Source: Pocillopora verrucosa (Eukaryota; Cnidaria; Anthozoa; Scleractinia; Pocilloporidae). Taken from it: 64,000 nt of DNA. Each line of letters opens with the position of its first letter. The stretch's first letter is position 1. Below, piece by piece: positions 50,028 to 63,493 of this stretch. The notes under the pieces were generated by a model that was not told where the DNA came from, did not search any database, and was given only the letters and a program-made list of their open reading frames with translations. A program made the position numbers and the translations under genes. The stretch is from contig NC_089312.1 of NCBI RefSeq assembly GCF_036669915.1, positions 19,374,317 through 19,438,316 of the forward strand, in the 5' to 3' direction.

Positions 50028-53000
50028 CTATTTACTTTCAGTAATCTTTACATAATAAAACAGCCAATAGACTGCAGCAACTCCTACAAAGCCTAAGATT
50101 TTTGCCGACAGAGTGCTGCAGTAAATCAAAAGCACCACGTTGCTAGGAGCCGTGAACATAACCAGTTGTTGTTCAACCAATGACATCTCGCCGGCGCGCC
50201 ATATCGTGCACACTAAGACTACATAAGTCGGTAAGGAACTGACCAAGATAAGCATCTCCAAAACGTAACCTGTAGAATAAAGTTAAAATACTTTAAAGAA
50301 ACTATAAAAATGTTCAGGACTAAGAAAAGTAAGGATATGTATGTCTTGTATTCTCGTAACAGAAAAAGGAAGAACGAAGAAGTTCACCAACTGCTATTCC
50401 TTGCTATCGGAGAATGAAACAATTTATTGCTTCCTCAAGCTTTTTGGCGTTTCCCTCGGCTTTTTTTGTTATTTGTTGCCAGTTAGCGCGCTGGAATCTG
50501 AATGGAAAGGTCTAGGTTCGGTTCGATAGGAAACGAAATTAGGTTTGGCATAACTCTATTTACTTAAATTTACAGTCTACAGTATGAGAAGATAAGGAAA
50601 TGGGAAATAAAATCATTTGCTATTTGCTTCCGCACATAACCATTAGGGCACAGCCGCCGCAAGCCCGAGGTTGTGAATTCCAGTATGACGCTTCTATAGT
50701 TCTCAGACCCCTTCACACGATTATACTTTACCAGGTGGTTTTCAAATATTAACAATGATGTGTGCTAACCTGTAACTGAGAAGAAAGATAGTTGCGTTGG
50801 TAATGCTTCAGTTACTGTCCGAGAGTACATACACAGAGCTAACGCTACTGTCGCAGGTAAGGTTGGCGTGAACCGAACACGAATGCCTCTTAAATAAGGC
50901 AATCCTTCCGGTCTCAGAAATAACAATAGGAGAACGGCAAAAGAAATCTGGGAAAAGACAGAAAATCTTCATGAAAAAAACAAAACAATTTGCTGTTGCG
51001 GTTGTTTATAGTTTTTAAAACACCACTTACCCACAGCTCCCAATAGTCCGAGGAAGAACACACTAGAAGCAGTAGAAATGAGATGCATATGGAAATGTTG
51101 GAGAAAAACGAAAAGCTCTGAAGAACGAGTCCAGATGGAAGCTTTCCTTTCTTCTCTTCCTGCATATAAAGTCAAGGAAAATAGTTGTTAAACTAATTAA
51201 ACTAAAGAGAAAAAATCTTATCGCGACATGTTCATACTAAAATTACCAGGCTATCTTCTTGTGCCACAGCATCTCTTCTGAGGCCCAAACCCAAAATAGT
51301 GTAAAGACACAAATGATAAAACGAACTGGAGAGGACTGGAGGCGGTTTGTGCGATCCTTAAAGAAAGCGAAGAAAATTGTAAAGATCATTTTGAGAAAGA
51401 ATAGAAACACGAAAAAAAAAACATTAAAAAAAATGTGAAGGGCCCTTTCGTTAACTGACCTTTCAATACATCCAGGGGTTTAGAAGTTACAGTCTCTGAC
51501 AAGACGCAGGCCAAAAAAGAACCATTTAGAAGCATATATGGCAAGCTGAAATTAATGGAGACAGCACAAACAGAAGACAAAACCAATAAGTTAACTATCA
51601 AAAGAGCGCTTCGGTTTCTTTGTCGAAGAGCCCTTAGCGGGATAACGTCATTTGAAAATTCAGCCACAAGCCCCTTGTGCACTAACATTTTCATGAATCT
51701 TTTCCACCTCCGTGATGTTTCCACGTGAGCTTTCCTTTGATTTGAATGTTTTTGGAATATTTTTTTGCAAAAATGCACAAGCTCACACCTTGAAAGTGAG
51801 GCTTGGGGTGATATTGGGTTTTCCGACGTAAGCATGCACAAGACCTATTTCGAAAGTGTTTCCGCTCACGCAGATAGGAAAATGTCAGCATGGTTATTGG
51901 CCGAGAACACGTCAAAAATTGAAATTAAATCAATTGACAGAAAAGACTTTGAAAAAATCACTGGTACTGATTTATCTCACATCGCACTCGAAATCAAGGG
52001 ATTACCTAGAAAACCTGAGCATGAAACGCGAACTTACATGACTGTTTGTGTAATCTTAAATGTTGTCGTTTGATTAACTTAAGATTCACCTAACCGCAAT
52101 AGCGTGGTAATGAATAGCCAAATCAAACACGAAGGGAAAAAAAGGCTCATTAGGAGTATCCAGTCAAATCTAAATTATCGTTGTTCATGCCAGATATTGT
52201 AGAGGTAAAGGTAAAGTTTGTACTCGAGCCTACTAGCCCACCCAATCGGACCTTCTTCCCATGTAACATGAAGCGCCTAGGAGTATTACTACTCCCCCCC
52301 AGGATGGGATGCTAATCCATCGCAAGGGTACCCTCCAGCATTTCATCAGGCTTCTCTGACAATTCGCCAGTACCCATATTTACTCCTGGGTGGAGAGAGG
52401 CATTGTGACAGTAGTGTGTCTAGATATTTTACGTGTATGAAAATCACCCAAACAATAGGAAAAGAGACGTGTATTAACCAATTGAAATAAACCTAAATCA
52501 GTTCCTTTTCATGTTTTATAACTGCTATGATCCTGGGAAGGAAACTTTTAAGCATATTAATTCTCATTTGCCTTTTTTCATTTTTCCCTATTTTCCATGA
52601 CTACGTTGTTGCAATTAGATGTTTTTTTTAAGGATCTGGTCTGTTTCCGTGATCGCCTAAGAAAAAAACATAGGTCAATTTCTCATCAAGGGGAAAAAAT
52701 CGATAGCAAAAGTGGCCTGGATAAAATATCCGCTGTAGATTTTCTGGTTGGAACTTAATTTTGTAGCTAGATACCTTAAATTTGGGGGTGCTTCTCCAAA
52801 AATCGGCTTCCAGGAAATTATCAGTAAATAAAATGTAAAGCTGGAAGAGATTCCAAACAGGAGAATGATCAGAAGTGGACGAGTTGTTGGAGGCATCATC
52901 TACAGAAAAAACGAAGCTATACAGTGAGTTGAGATGGTATGACTCAGGTGTCCATCTAATTAAGGTCGCATCTACTTGGAGCAGATGAGGTTAGCTCTAA

Positions 53001-56000
53001 CTTAAGCTACTGACATTTCGATAACGCGTGGTTAAGTCGTCTTTGTGTTCGGACATTAGAGTAAACGCCTTCATGTTTGACATGGAACTCAAATGCCAGG
53101 GATACATACTTAATCACTTAAGTATGTATCTCAGTTCGATTATTCAGAAATGACGGCATTGGAAATTATAGACGACCCTCTTTACACTTACCGCGGAGGA
53201 AACCTTGAAACCCAAAGCCAAGCCGATTAAAACGGCAACAGCAAGCCTCTGTGACCAAGACGCTTGCTCAAACGTTATAAGTTTAGTCAATACCGCTAGT
53301 AGCACTGATAAAGCAACAAGAATTAGCCAAGGCAGTACAGTGGCTCTGGAAAAAGTAAAAGAAAAAAATTCTACCACTAACCACAGAGGTAAAACTCTTC
53401 GCCTATAAGTAAGTAAACGATTATCTCATAATTTGTAAAAAGTAAGTTCCATCGATGCCGAGGAAGTAAATTATGAAAGACCCCATTATCACGTAAAATA
53501 AAACCCATACCACTAAAAACAACGTTTCTGACTGGTACTTGACGAATTTCATTCCAAAAACCGAGAGGTATATATATGAATTCTTACTGCTACTGAAATA
53601 ACAAGAACAAGAAATATCCCCTTTACCCATTTTCCGTAGCAGTAACCACAAACCTCCAAGTCTCTGATTGAAATCACTTCATTATTTCAAAGGGCACCAA
53701 TCAGTCAATTTTCTGAGGGCAGCGTTAATTTTAAGATTCTGACTGACAAACAGACTAAACTCACTCTGATGATAGAACGCTTTCATTGCTGAAGAATGGA
53801 TAAAACAGTGAGATCACAAACACCAAGGCGCCTTGCAGTACCTGGTTAAGAAATAATTACATTACATATCAAATAAATTGAGCACCGCCCTTAGTGGTAC
53901 TTAAATGACTAGCATGTGTACTGACGTTAACTAACAACAGTTATGCACATACTACGAATTAACCTTCTATAAGAAGGAGAGGATTCTATGAAGCCTTGAT
54001 TCGATGTCAAGTCCTAACATGTAAAAGGCACATGTACTAACTGTTAGCCATTCATAGCAATCATATCTCTTTAAAACACCTTGAGGGTACAGAGCACTCA
54101 CCCTGTAAACATTTAAGTCTGGTTGGATAATTTCCACTAAAACACTCACACACAGAACAAGGATGTTAAGTCTCTTAAGGAAGAGATTGTGTGAAAAGTG
54201 CATGTGGGACAACTTGAGGCATATGGCTCCCCAGATGAATAGCACTCCAGCTGAAATAATCACAAAAAACGTGCTTCAGACAGGTTACCTGGTTGTGGTC
54301 TGATAACACTAGGAACTAACGAACAAACTCAGAGGTGGAAAAAAATAATATCAACACAAAAGTTTTTTTTCCCTACATTGAAAAGACTGCAAACAGAGTA
54401 AAGGCGGGATAAAGGCAAGGATCTGCGGGAAAGGGAGGCTAGCGTCAAGCCATTTTTCTGCATGTCTGCGGTTAACACGAATAACTGTTCCCTGATATTT
54501 TCAATAACACCACATCTAGTGATCCACTTACCCAGAACATCCGCTGGCAAAGGTATTCTGTGAGTCATTAGGAGCCATAAAGGGAGCACAAGAACATCGT
54601 ATACGGCAACTGTTACAATGCCTGATGCCATACAAAGCTTTAATCCCTACGACCAAGGAACAAATTAAAGAAGTCAGATTTGCTTCTCCATGCCCTAACA
54701 TGGACTTGACTGCAGCAGCAACAGCATAGAAACAAATTATAACAACAGTAACAAAACAGACTCCTCAATTCTTACGAAATTTAGGTCTGATCGCTCTTTC
54801 GTGCTGCTTATTTTTTCTGTGATCGTTGCAAACGATTTAATTCAAAACCGACTGCTTGTTGGCAGCCGGCTCAAATTAGAAATAAATTTTGTTTTCCGGC
54901 GAAAAGAATGACTGTTTTTTTCCTTTTAAGAGAAAACTTACCTCATTTATTGAGAGGTCCTCGGGCGACTCAATTATCTTGCTTACAACGTACGTAAAAA
55001 TGAACATGAGTACTGCAGGTGATATAACTACTATGCTGGGAAGCAATACAGAGGATGTCTGTCTGAAGGGGAGGACCAGCGATAAACACAGGGGCACCTT
55101 TGAACCATGGACTGCAATACACAGTAACATAGACTGGGAATGGAGCTTGCCTACACTGCGCAACCTAAAAGCATACTTGCAATTACTAGTCATTACCTAT
55201 ATGATCTACAAAGGCATAGATTATCTTAAGCGTGCTTATGTTTTGGATAAAATTGTATGAGGAAACTGAGTTCCGTCTATGAGGAAATTTTGCTGTTGGC
55301 GAATGTCTGCAGAAGTTGCTTGTAAGGTAAGGGCTCTTGTATGCCAAAACGTCCTCGCTATAATTGGACAATGTTCTAAATACCTTTCAAAAATGTAACT
55401 AGCACAGAGCATGGTCCCCACAAGAAAATAGACTGGATAGAGGCTTTCTTTAGCAAGGATATTTTCACAAAGCACAAATACTGTAAAAATAAAAAAAGCA
55501 AGTCATATTTGATCCCACCATGGAAACCTAATTTTTTTTAAAAAAAGAAGAAAAAACTGCATCAACCAGCATGAGTACGTTTTCTCGCCACTATACTTTC
55601 AAAATCTGAGAATAATACAGACATGCAATGAAGTTTCACTTCTTTGCGCGTTTTCTGTGCCTCAGAGAATTTGCCTACTTCTATGTTAAGCTCCACTTAG
55701 CTCCTTGTGTTCTTTTCTTTTGTTCTGATTGGATTTTGTAATTACCGGTAGTTGGGTTAGAAACCTAAATGGAATGCGATCCAAAATAACCAAATTTGCG
55801 TTTCAGGAGCCTTACCTACGGACTGAAAAACTAGAAGAGGATTTATCCATTCTCTGTTAGTACTGTGAGAAACAAGATATACACAGAGTACTGAGAGACA
55901 AGAAACTAGTCCAAGAAGAAAGTTAACTCCCCAGAGAGGGAGTGAAAGAAAATGGAAATAGTATCTTCCATTTGTTAAGGATTTCTAAATAAGAATGACC

Positions 56001-59000
56001 TTGTTTATTTGGTCTTTGAAAATATACACTATTAGGATCTATCTGAAGAAATAACTAACATGTATAGTAAACTTGATCTACCCAAGAATTATTGTAAGAA
56101 ATACGAGGAAACGTTTTGAAACAATCCCAACTTTAAACAATGCTAGAATTGAAATAAGTCAAAAATGGTAAAGTGAGAAGCCACTCGATGTCTTGTTAAT
56201 CTGTCCAATAGTCATGCGTCACCGTCCTCTAAACTCATAGCGGGTGGTCTAAAATGTATTTTTAACTTTTTAAAACACACACAAAACTCCATAACAAGGC
56301 ATCTTAAGCTGTGGTTACCCAGATCAGATAGTACATTTATAGGCTAAATATGAGTAAAATTCCTCAAGGATACATTAGTGTCCAGGGCAGCATACATACA
56401 CCAAGAAGAGACAAAATACCAAGTACTGCATATAAAGAATTCTGATAAACCTGCAAATAATTAGATTTAAAAAGAGTTACTTTAAAAAAGGTTTTCTAAT
56501 AAATTGCTGAGAAGAAATTGAGAATTGGCACTCATACATTTTTATATTATCACAACACACAATCAAAAGAGAAATGCTGGTCAGTAAACCACAGGTAAGT
56601 GATAAGAACTTTACTTTCTGAGGGAAAAAATGTAGGTGTGGCCTGGGCTTTTTGGTCCTTAGGGAACAACAAAGTTTAGAAAAAGACAACATAGACAAAA
56701 ACTGCTGATAGAAAATTATTGAAAAGAAGGTGAAAAAGCACTTGTATTCCTGACTGTTTTAATATCATTGACAACAAGATACAAGAATTAATGAATATAT
56801 GGGGAAAAATCTAAGCTTATATTTTTATGTGCTTTAGTTTCTGACAACATGAAGTATGCTGCACTTTTTAGCAGTGTAATATGGTCATAATTTGAGTAAA
56901 ACATATACTCTAGTGCAGATTATTACAGTCCATTATTATTAGTTGTTCCAAGAGGAAAATTTCAACTTGGTGATATGTTTGATCTAGTGTTAATAGAATA
57001 ACTATTAAGTTATAGCATTAATCTTGTCTATGATGATAGAAATGGCTTGCTGGGATGTGTAGGCATCTGTACACTCAGTAGGTAACAGCCAGAGATGATA
57101 CATAATTACTAAAGAGGACTTTTTATAGTCATTGCTGAGATTTATTTGACGTACCCTCCACTTTTCTCGTCCACTAGTGATCACAATTAAAACACCACAG
57201 ATGACATTTCCTAAAATTATTGGTAGACTATGGAAACCCACAGTACCAGATGAAATCAATATTACAACCAACAGTAGCTGATGAGAAAAACAAACAAAAC
57301 AAACAAACCAAATAATTATGTTTAGTAGTTGTACAAATAGATTAGTACATTATAAGTGACAATAAGAGTAACAAACCTTTTTAAGGAAAATAGAATAAAT
57401 GCTATAATCATACACATTATACCTTGTAACTTTTAATTTCATTATTTAAGTAACACATAACATTCATACTGTTACAAAAACAGTAAAAACAATGAAATTC
57501 ATAGACTGCAAGTGTCATGCTGCTTGTAAGTAACAAAAAAACCCAGCAAAGAAAAAATTCTTCATGATATTAAATTCTGAATTGATGTCATAAAGTTCCC
57601 AGTATTCATATAATTCCTCTTATGATAAGAACACAGCTGCAGTTACACACATGCACACACACTTTACTCATGTCATGTCATTTGTTCATGTATTTTAATA
57701 GGTCAAAAATTTGAGCACCCTCTCATGATTCAAAAACAACAAGAGCCAGTCAATACTAATGTTTTAAGAACGTATAACTTGTCTGGTGAAGCTTAAAAGA
57801 ATGAATTACTAACAAAATACCCACATTGAAATCACCTTTGTTTTCAAAAAGTATCCACTTTTCTTTTGTACTACTTTTGGCACTTTTGATTCCATTCAAA
57901 GGTTCTGTGAATGCTCTAAATTTACCTCTTTTTTTTCATGAAGTATTGCTTATGAACAGTTGTTTGGTGTGTGCTCTTTGACACTGTCCAGGGAAAATTG
58001 GCATGTGGCTGGCCAACATTAATTTATACACTGATATCCTATGTTTGACACTTTGTTTGTGACAAAGCTTGGACTTACCAAACTCCCCAATCCAGATCCT
58101 AGTTTTGTTTTGGCCACAGCATCTTTTGACAATTCTGATTTTAATTAAAATGATCTAATGTTAGTGGTATGGAAGAAATTACGCAGCAAGACAAAAGTAT
58201 ATTAGTTGCCTTGCCATTAAAAATAGTAGCATTCCCTGTAACATCAAATCATTTACTGCACTTTGTGTACGTCATAGTTTATAATTTAAGGTAAAGAAAG
58301 AACAACTTGTATCTATATAATCTGTGGATGCAAACTGTCCAATTCAAGTCTTATTTTATTACACAAGAATAAAGGCCATAATTCTCTAGGCACTAAGTGG
58401 TGGTAACTGGCCTCTGTAAAGAGTCACTGCTTCAACAAGTTGTGGGGTAAGTTACACCCACAATTTATCTTGTAGGACATGTTGAATTCAGAGTTCATTC
58501 TTCATCTTCCAAATGTTTACTGTTACATGTGATTAGCTTAATAGACTCTGTGTTTGTGAACCTTACCCAAAAATTCTATCTCATCGTCAATATCCAAACA
58601 AGTACAGAGAAAGATAGGAAGAACACCACATAACATCAATTTAATCTGTAGAGGAAATACAGTAAAAAAAAAAAATCATATTCCCCTACTGAGTTATGAG
58701 TCAGGGAAGTACATTCTATAAAGTCTGTTTGAGACTAATACATTCTTAGTAAGATCCTCTGCATAAATATAGCTATACACAAACAAAGAAGACAATACTG
58801 GTTTGACAAAATGGCTCATCTTTCTCACTAAAGTAGACAACAAGAAAGCAATATTTGCTTCACCTTGCCCACTTGCAGTGCCAGTTGTACAAAAATATGC
58901 ATTTGTAACCAGTTAACTAATGAGAACTAACAAAAATGGGATATAGAGCATTGGGGTTGAAAATTTGCAACACAAAAGAACTGAAAAGGTATGCTTAATT

Positions 59001-62000
59001 ATCAAATTGAGAAAGGAAAGAAACTGCGGCAAGCTGAGTTTGATCAGTGGATAATGATGTAAAGGTGTATCTTCATGTACAAGAACCAAAAAACTGCAGT
59101 TATCACTGATTACAAGAAACTAATCAAAGAAATTCTCATGATGTTTCTTTAGAATAAATACTCACCCAAGTAATTATGTGCAAGAAGTCCATAAAATTAA
59201 TCACAATAAACATGCTGCCTGGGACAGTAACTAGGTTTACCAACAGCAGTGTCTTTTCAAGACTACTTAAAAGGAAACCTGAAAGGAAGTTTATCATCAC
59301 ATTATGATTTTAGAAAAGCATGCTTATATTTTTGCCAAAACTTACTCAGTTGTTGTTACATCTCTAAGGACCCTAAAAGAAAATCTTCCAATGGAAAAAT
59401 ATACTCATTAATTTGTATCATCATTTTCTTTCCCAAAGACAGCTGACACACAGCTAACAGCTCACACCCTAGATGTGACATCCATTTCAAGAGTTAGAAA
59501 TTAATCTGACTGCCTCTAAATGAAACTTAAGACAAAAGTCAAGGTACTTTCTTTATTCAAATATAAATATTTGTTAATTTTGATGAAATGGAAGTTCTCT
59601 GCAGAAGAAAATCAGACATATCAAGTTGATGAAGAAGGTTTTCATGTAAAGAACAAAACTATTTCTTTGAAGTACAACAAGTGTAACAAAGGTTGCTATT
59701 AATCACTTACGTTCAGGAGGTCTTTCCTCCCCAGCCTTATGTACTACATCATGATAAATGAAAGAAGAGCGACTTGGAGGATAGAAAATTTGAAGAAAAA
59801 GGAACCTAAAAAATAAATTAAAGTGTTGATAATATGTCGTACTGAATCAACTTAGCATTCATTAAATATCACATAATTTTCTCCAAATGAACAATTAATT
59901 AACTGATATTTTTCAGTGGATATTCAGTGTAAGATGAAATACCTGGTCAGACATGACTTAATGAGCAAAGTAACTCATTATGTTTATTTCCACGTCAGCA
60001 CAAAAGAACTCAGTTCATTGTCAAGGTATTAATGTATTATGTCTCAATACTGGAGAAAATAGAGGACTTAATTTACTCACCCAAATATAATACAAAAGAA
60101 TGGTGCAACAGACCAGCTGAACACATTTCCTGATACTGCTGTCAGTGTCAACTGGCCAACTATTGGATAGCTAATGTATATTACATACTCCATGTTCTAC
60201 AGAGAGAAAATAAAACATTTTACAACAATTAAAGTTCTTGAAATCAAGTAAACAGGATATCTCAGTAAGAGAAAGAACAAGGAACATTGAAGAAGATTAA
60301 AAGGATTGCATTTTGGTGAGCTTTCACCAAGTTTGCTTCACTTTGTTATGTGTTATTGGCTTGATTTTTGTGAAATTTTATGTTAGAAGTTTTTTGTTTC
60401 TGTTACAGGCATGGAGCAAAGAAATTATCTCTATCCCTGTCCAGGAATCATATTTTTTGACATTGCATTCCGTTGCCCTACTACTAAACAGCAGGAAATT
60501 CTAAGGTAAGCCAGGCTCAAATGAGACACATGTCCTGCACATAGATAGGATCAGCAATGAAGAAAGCATCTTATAAGTGACTAAATTAAGAAAGATGGTT
60601 ACTTGTATCACCATTCTTTTATGGATAACTTAGAGTTCAAAATTTACAATCTCTCTTATTCTAATCAAAGAGGTATTCATTTTTATCTAATATGAAACAC
60701 ATCCTTGTTTTGTATGTTTCAGTAATTTGGCAAATGCACATAGAGGGCTGTTGCTCTAACTGATTGAACTCAGGGAAAATGCTGTGACCCTTTTATTAAA
60801 ACAAGGTACAATAGATTTGCACCAATAAATTGAAAAGTTTAGTCACCTTTATAAACTCAGGCTCTTCATACTGTAGTTGCTTAAACTGGAAGAGACCAAC
60901 ACCACCTTCAAAAATAAATTTCACAAAAGAGATTAAAACAGTCATGTTAATTTACATAAAAAAAATCCTGGGTTTTGAATATTGCCACATACAACTGCTA
61001 ATCATCCAGCTTCTTTACCTGACAGCACAATAAATACATTGTAAATAAATATAAGTCCAAGGTTAAATACTGATTTCCTACAGAAGGGAAAAAGAAAAAT
61101 AGATTTCATTATCAGCACACTATAAATATTTATAGTACTGGGTATCAACAAATATCCTGGATCCCAGAGTGGTGCTCTTGTGAGCTAGGAATATAGAAAT
61201 GATTTAAAAAAAAAACTTTTTTATTAATAAAGGAGACTGTATCACCCCTTACTATTCACCTTAAAAAAAGACTACCTGGTACATTGTACTTAACTGCATT
61301 TAGCTTGTTCAAAAGTTACTTTTATTTAAGACTACACAATAACTACTCTTCATTTACTCATTATTACAACTACCTTTTGAAAATAATCTCTCTGTTTAAA
61401 CTTACCATAGAAAGGGAACAAGGCAAAATATTGAAGATAATTGGAAAAGCAGGACTGAAACGACATATGCCACCAAAGACCTATAGGAAATGAGATATGG
61501 CGTTAAGTTAATACATACTATTGCGGACATGAGCTATCCAGATACTCTATGTCAAATAGATTTAATTTCTAGTTGGTCATCAAATGCAGTAAATACTCAT
61601 AAAATACATAAGCTTAACAATATCTTAACCAGAACTAATCAACCAGCCAGCATGCACACTTCAACAGGAATAAATTCTCACAAAAATTATCAAACTTGAA
61701 CCACCTTTTTCTACATCTTGAAGTGTTTTCCACAAGATACATCATCAAAATACAGAACACAGCAAAACCAAACAATCTGTTAATATTGAAAAAAATGATG
61801 AATACAATCAATTTTGAGATGATAAAATTATTGGTCATGCTACAAGAGATTCTGGACAAATTTGTGTTCACACAGTGATTTGTGTATGTTCAATTTGATT
61901 TCATTGCTTTTACATAACTTTTTCACATTTTTGCTGCCAAGTTGACTGTTGGCCAACAGTTGGCCAAAACTTTGGCCTAACACATAATGAAAACTGTCGG

Positions 62001-63158
62001 CAGACAATTGGCCAACAGTCAGCCAACTGTCAGCCGACTGTTGGCTGACAGTATCTTTCAGGGACTGTTCTTCACTTTTACCCAATCAAGAGCTTCTTTG
62101 GTTGGTGGTCATTTCATTTATTCTTGTGACTCTGATTCAATGGTGATATTGTAAGGAGAAATTAAATGTTGCCCACTCTTAGAGTGTAAAGAAGTAAATT
62201 TCTGCACCAGGCTGTTGCATTTTTTGCATGCATTACATAGCATTTTTGTATTAGTTTCAATGTTAACATATTGAAAAATAAGAATAACTCCAACATCGTT
62301 TAAGATAAGATTAAAATGGGAGGTAGTTTGTCTGTTATATGTTGGCTAATCCAACCCAAATTAAGTGACAATAACAGTAGCTAACTTCTTTCTTGCAAGC
62401 AGAAAAATCATTTAGCCATAACTGAAAGCAGTAGCTGAAAACCATAGTTATACATACAGTTCTCCTCCAATGTAAAACAAAGGTACAACACAAGGGATGA
62501 AAACACAGGCAAACTTCTTGTTGTGGTGACAAGGTCCTGGGATAAAGGTGGAATCCCCTTGAACATGTTTGTCGTGCAAATGCAACTGAAAACCGTAAAA
62601 TGCACTACATTTCAATATGTTAGTGGAGACAAAAAATTATTTGCCAAGTCATAAATACGTAAATGTTTGAATTTGCTCTTCAGTTTAAGTGATCTTCACT
62701 TTATTACTGTTTAAATGAGCTGAGACACTGTCCATACTCTCCTTGGCCAGCAAGTGTGCTATGATAAGAGTAAGCTAATCCTGTAAATATATGCGACTTT
62801 TATTTATTGGTTCACTAAGGCATTTATTCATCTTTTGCACTAATTTTATAATAATGGAGGCATACCCTAGTAAAAACGGTGAACGTGCACATAGGGATGC
62901 TTAATCCTTCCAAAAATATGACTTATTTTTTATTATCTTCCTTAGCTGCAAAACTATTGAGGAGAGATATAACAAACGAAGAACTTGGAACAAGAAACGA
63001 CTCTTTTTCTTCGTAACCTAGATGGGAATATGTAGGTTTTAACTATGTACTATTTGTATTTGCAGAATTCACCTCACCGTGTCATCTTTTTGTTGTTGTT
63101 TATACGCTTCTGTATTTTGAGGCACAACATGAATATTTCTAAGTTCTGTCCCGTCCAT
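50028..63158 (-). CDS. Polytopic membrane protein, about 25 TM segments, 26 exons, family unknown
   Basis: Exons in order: 63158-63078, 62585-62458, 61480-61406, 61077-61019, 60905-60847, 60196-60081, 59805-59711, 59278-59166, 58645-58567, 58134-58079, 57277-57155, 56450-56400, 55984-55816, 55480-55384, 55164-54942, 54646-54532, 54250-54102, 53841-53765, 53592-53482, 53345-53192, 52899-52775, 51545-51460, 51356-51247, 51159-51031, 50947-50770, 50269-50028. All phases close, giving 999 residues. The donor of the 53592-53482 exon (gtcttt) is weak and is the only doubtful junction. The N-terminus (MDGTELRNIHVVPQ) is hydrophilic, without a signal peptide. From about residue 50 hydrophobic stretches of 15-25 residues follow each other almost to the C-terminus (ending YYVKITESK), with short loops. 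No catalytic motif, ATP site or known transporter signature was recognised. It probably sits in an internal or plasma membrane; function unknown. Confidence 0.8.
52212..52420 (-). repeat. SINE-like interspersed repeat, copy 2 (inverted)
   Basis: The reverse complement matches the repeat at 25165-25445: shared words include tccacccaggagta, agcctgatgaaatgctgga, gggtaccctt and catcccatcc. It lies in an intron of the polytopic membrane-protein gene. Two copies in opposite orientation in unrelated introns identify this as a dispersed family. Confidence 0.6.
61941..62051. repeat. Palindromic gttggccaacagt cluster
   Basis: The words gttggccaacagttggcc, ttggccaacagtcagccaac and ctgtcagccgactgttggc follow each other in head-to-head arrangement, so the segment can pair with itself in several registers. 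It lies in an intron of the polytopic membrane-protein gene and looks like a short palindromic satellite or a MITE end. Confidence 0.6.
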
Positions 63159-63493
63159 TCTACTTCATATGTCGCAGATAAATTAACTGTCGTTCCATAA
63201 CGTAAAGTCCACCCCTAGTTTCACATTTGGTTCCAAAATGACGAAGAAGTGAAGTATATGTTCATCTCGTTATCTGCCATATTGAAAATGCATGGGTACT
63301 GGATCTAGTTTGTTCCAGTCTTTCTCGCTATTGTGGAAGAAAACGAACGTGACGTAGGTGGTGGTAGGGGAAGCGATAATCGCCTGGTACTTCCGCTGCG
63401 AATCAAGGATCACGATCACGTTCTACGAGTAGTTTCAAAACTGGAACAACTTCCTCCCATCGTTGATTTTGTTTTCCTTTATATTTACGAGCA
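63159..63493. promoter_or_regulatory. Divergent intergenic region between membrane protein and GPCR genes
   Basis: The start codons of the minus-strand polytopic protein (63158) and the plus-strand GPCR (63494) are 335 bp apart, head to head. Promoter elements and both 5' UTRs must lie here unless upstream non-coding exons exist. A 106-residue plus-strand frame (63333-63653) overlaps the GPCR start in another frame and has no recognisable domain. Confidence 0.4.

Noticed and set aside
51546-51841. Upstream part of the 151-residue minus-strand frame at 51386-51841
   Set aside because: Only 51545-51460 joins neighbouring exons in phase; the rest is intron.
51765-52073. Plus-strand 102-residue frame
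   Set aside because: It lies in an intron of the minus-strand membrane-protein gene. The sequence is protein-like in composition but has no motif I can support.
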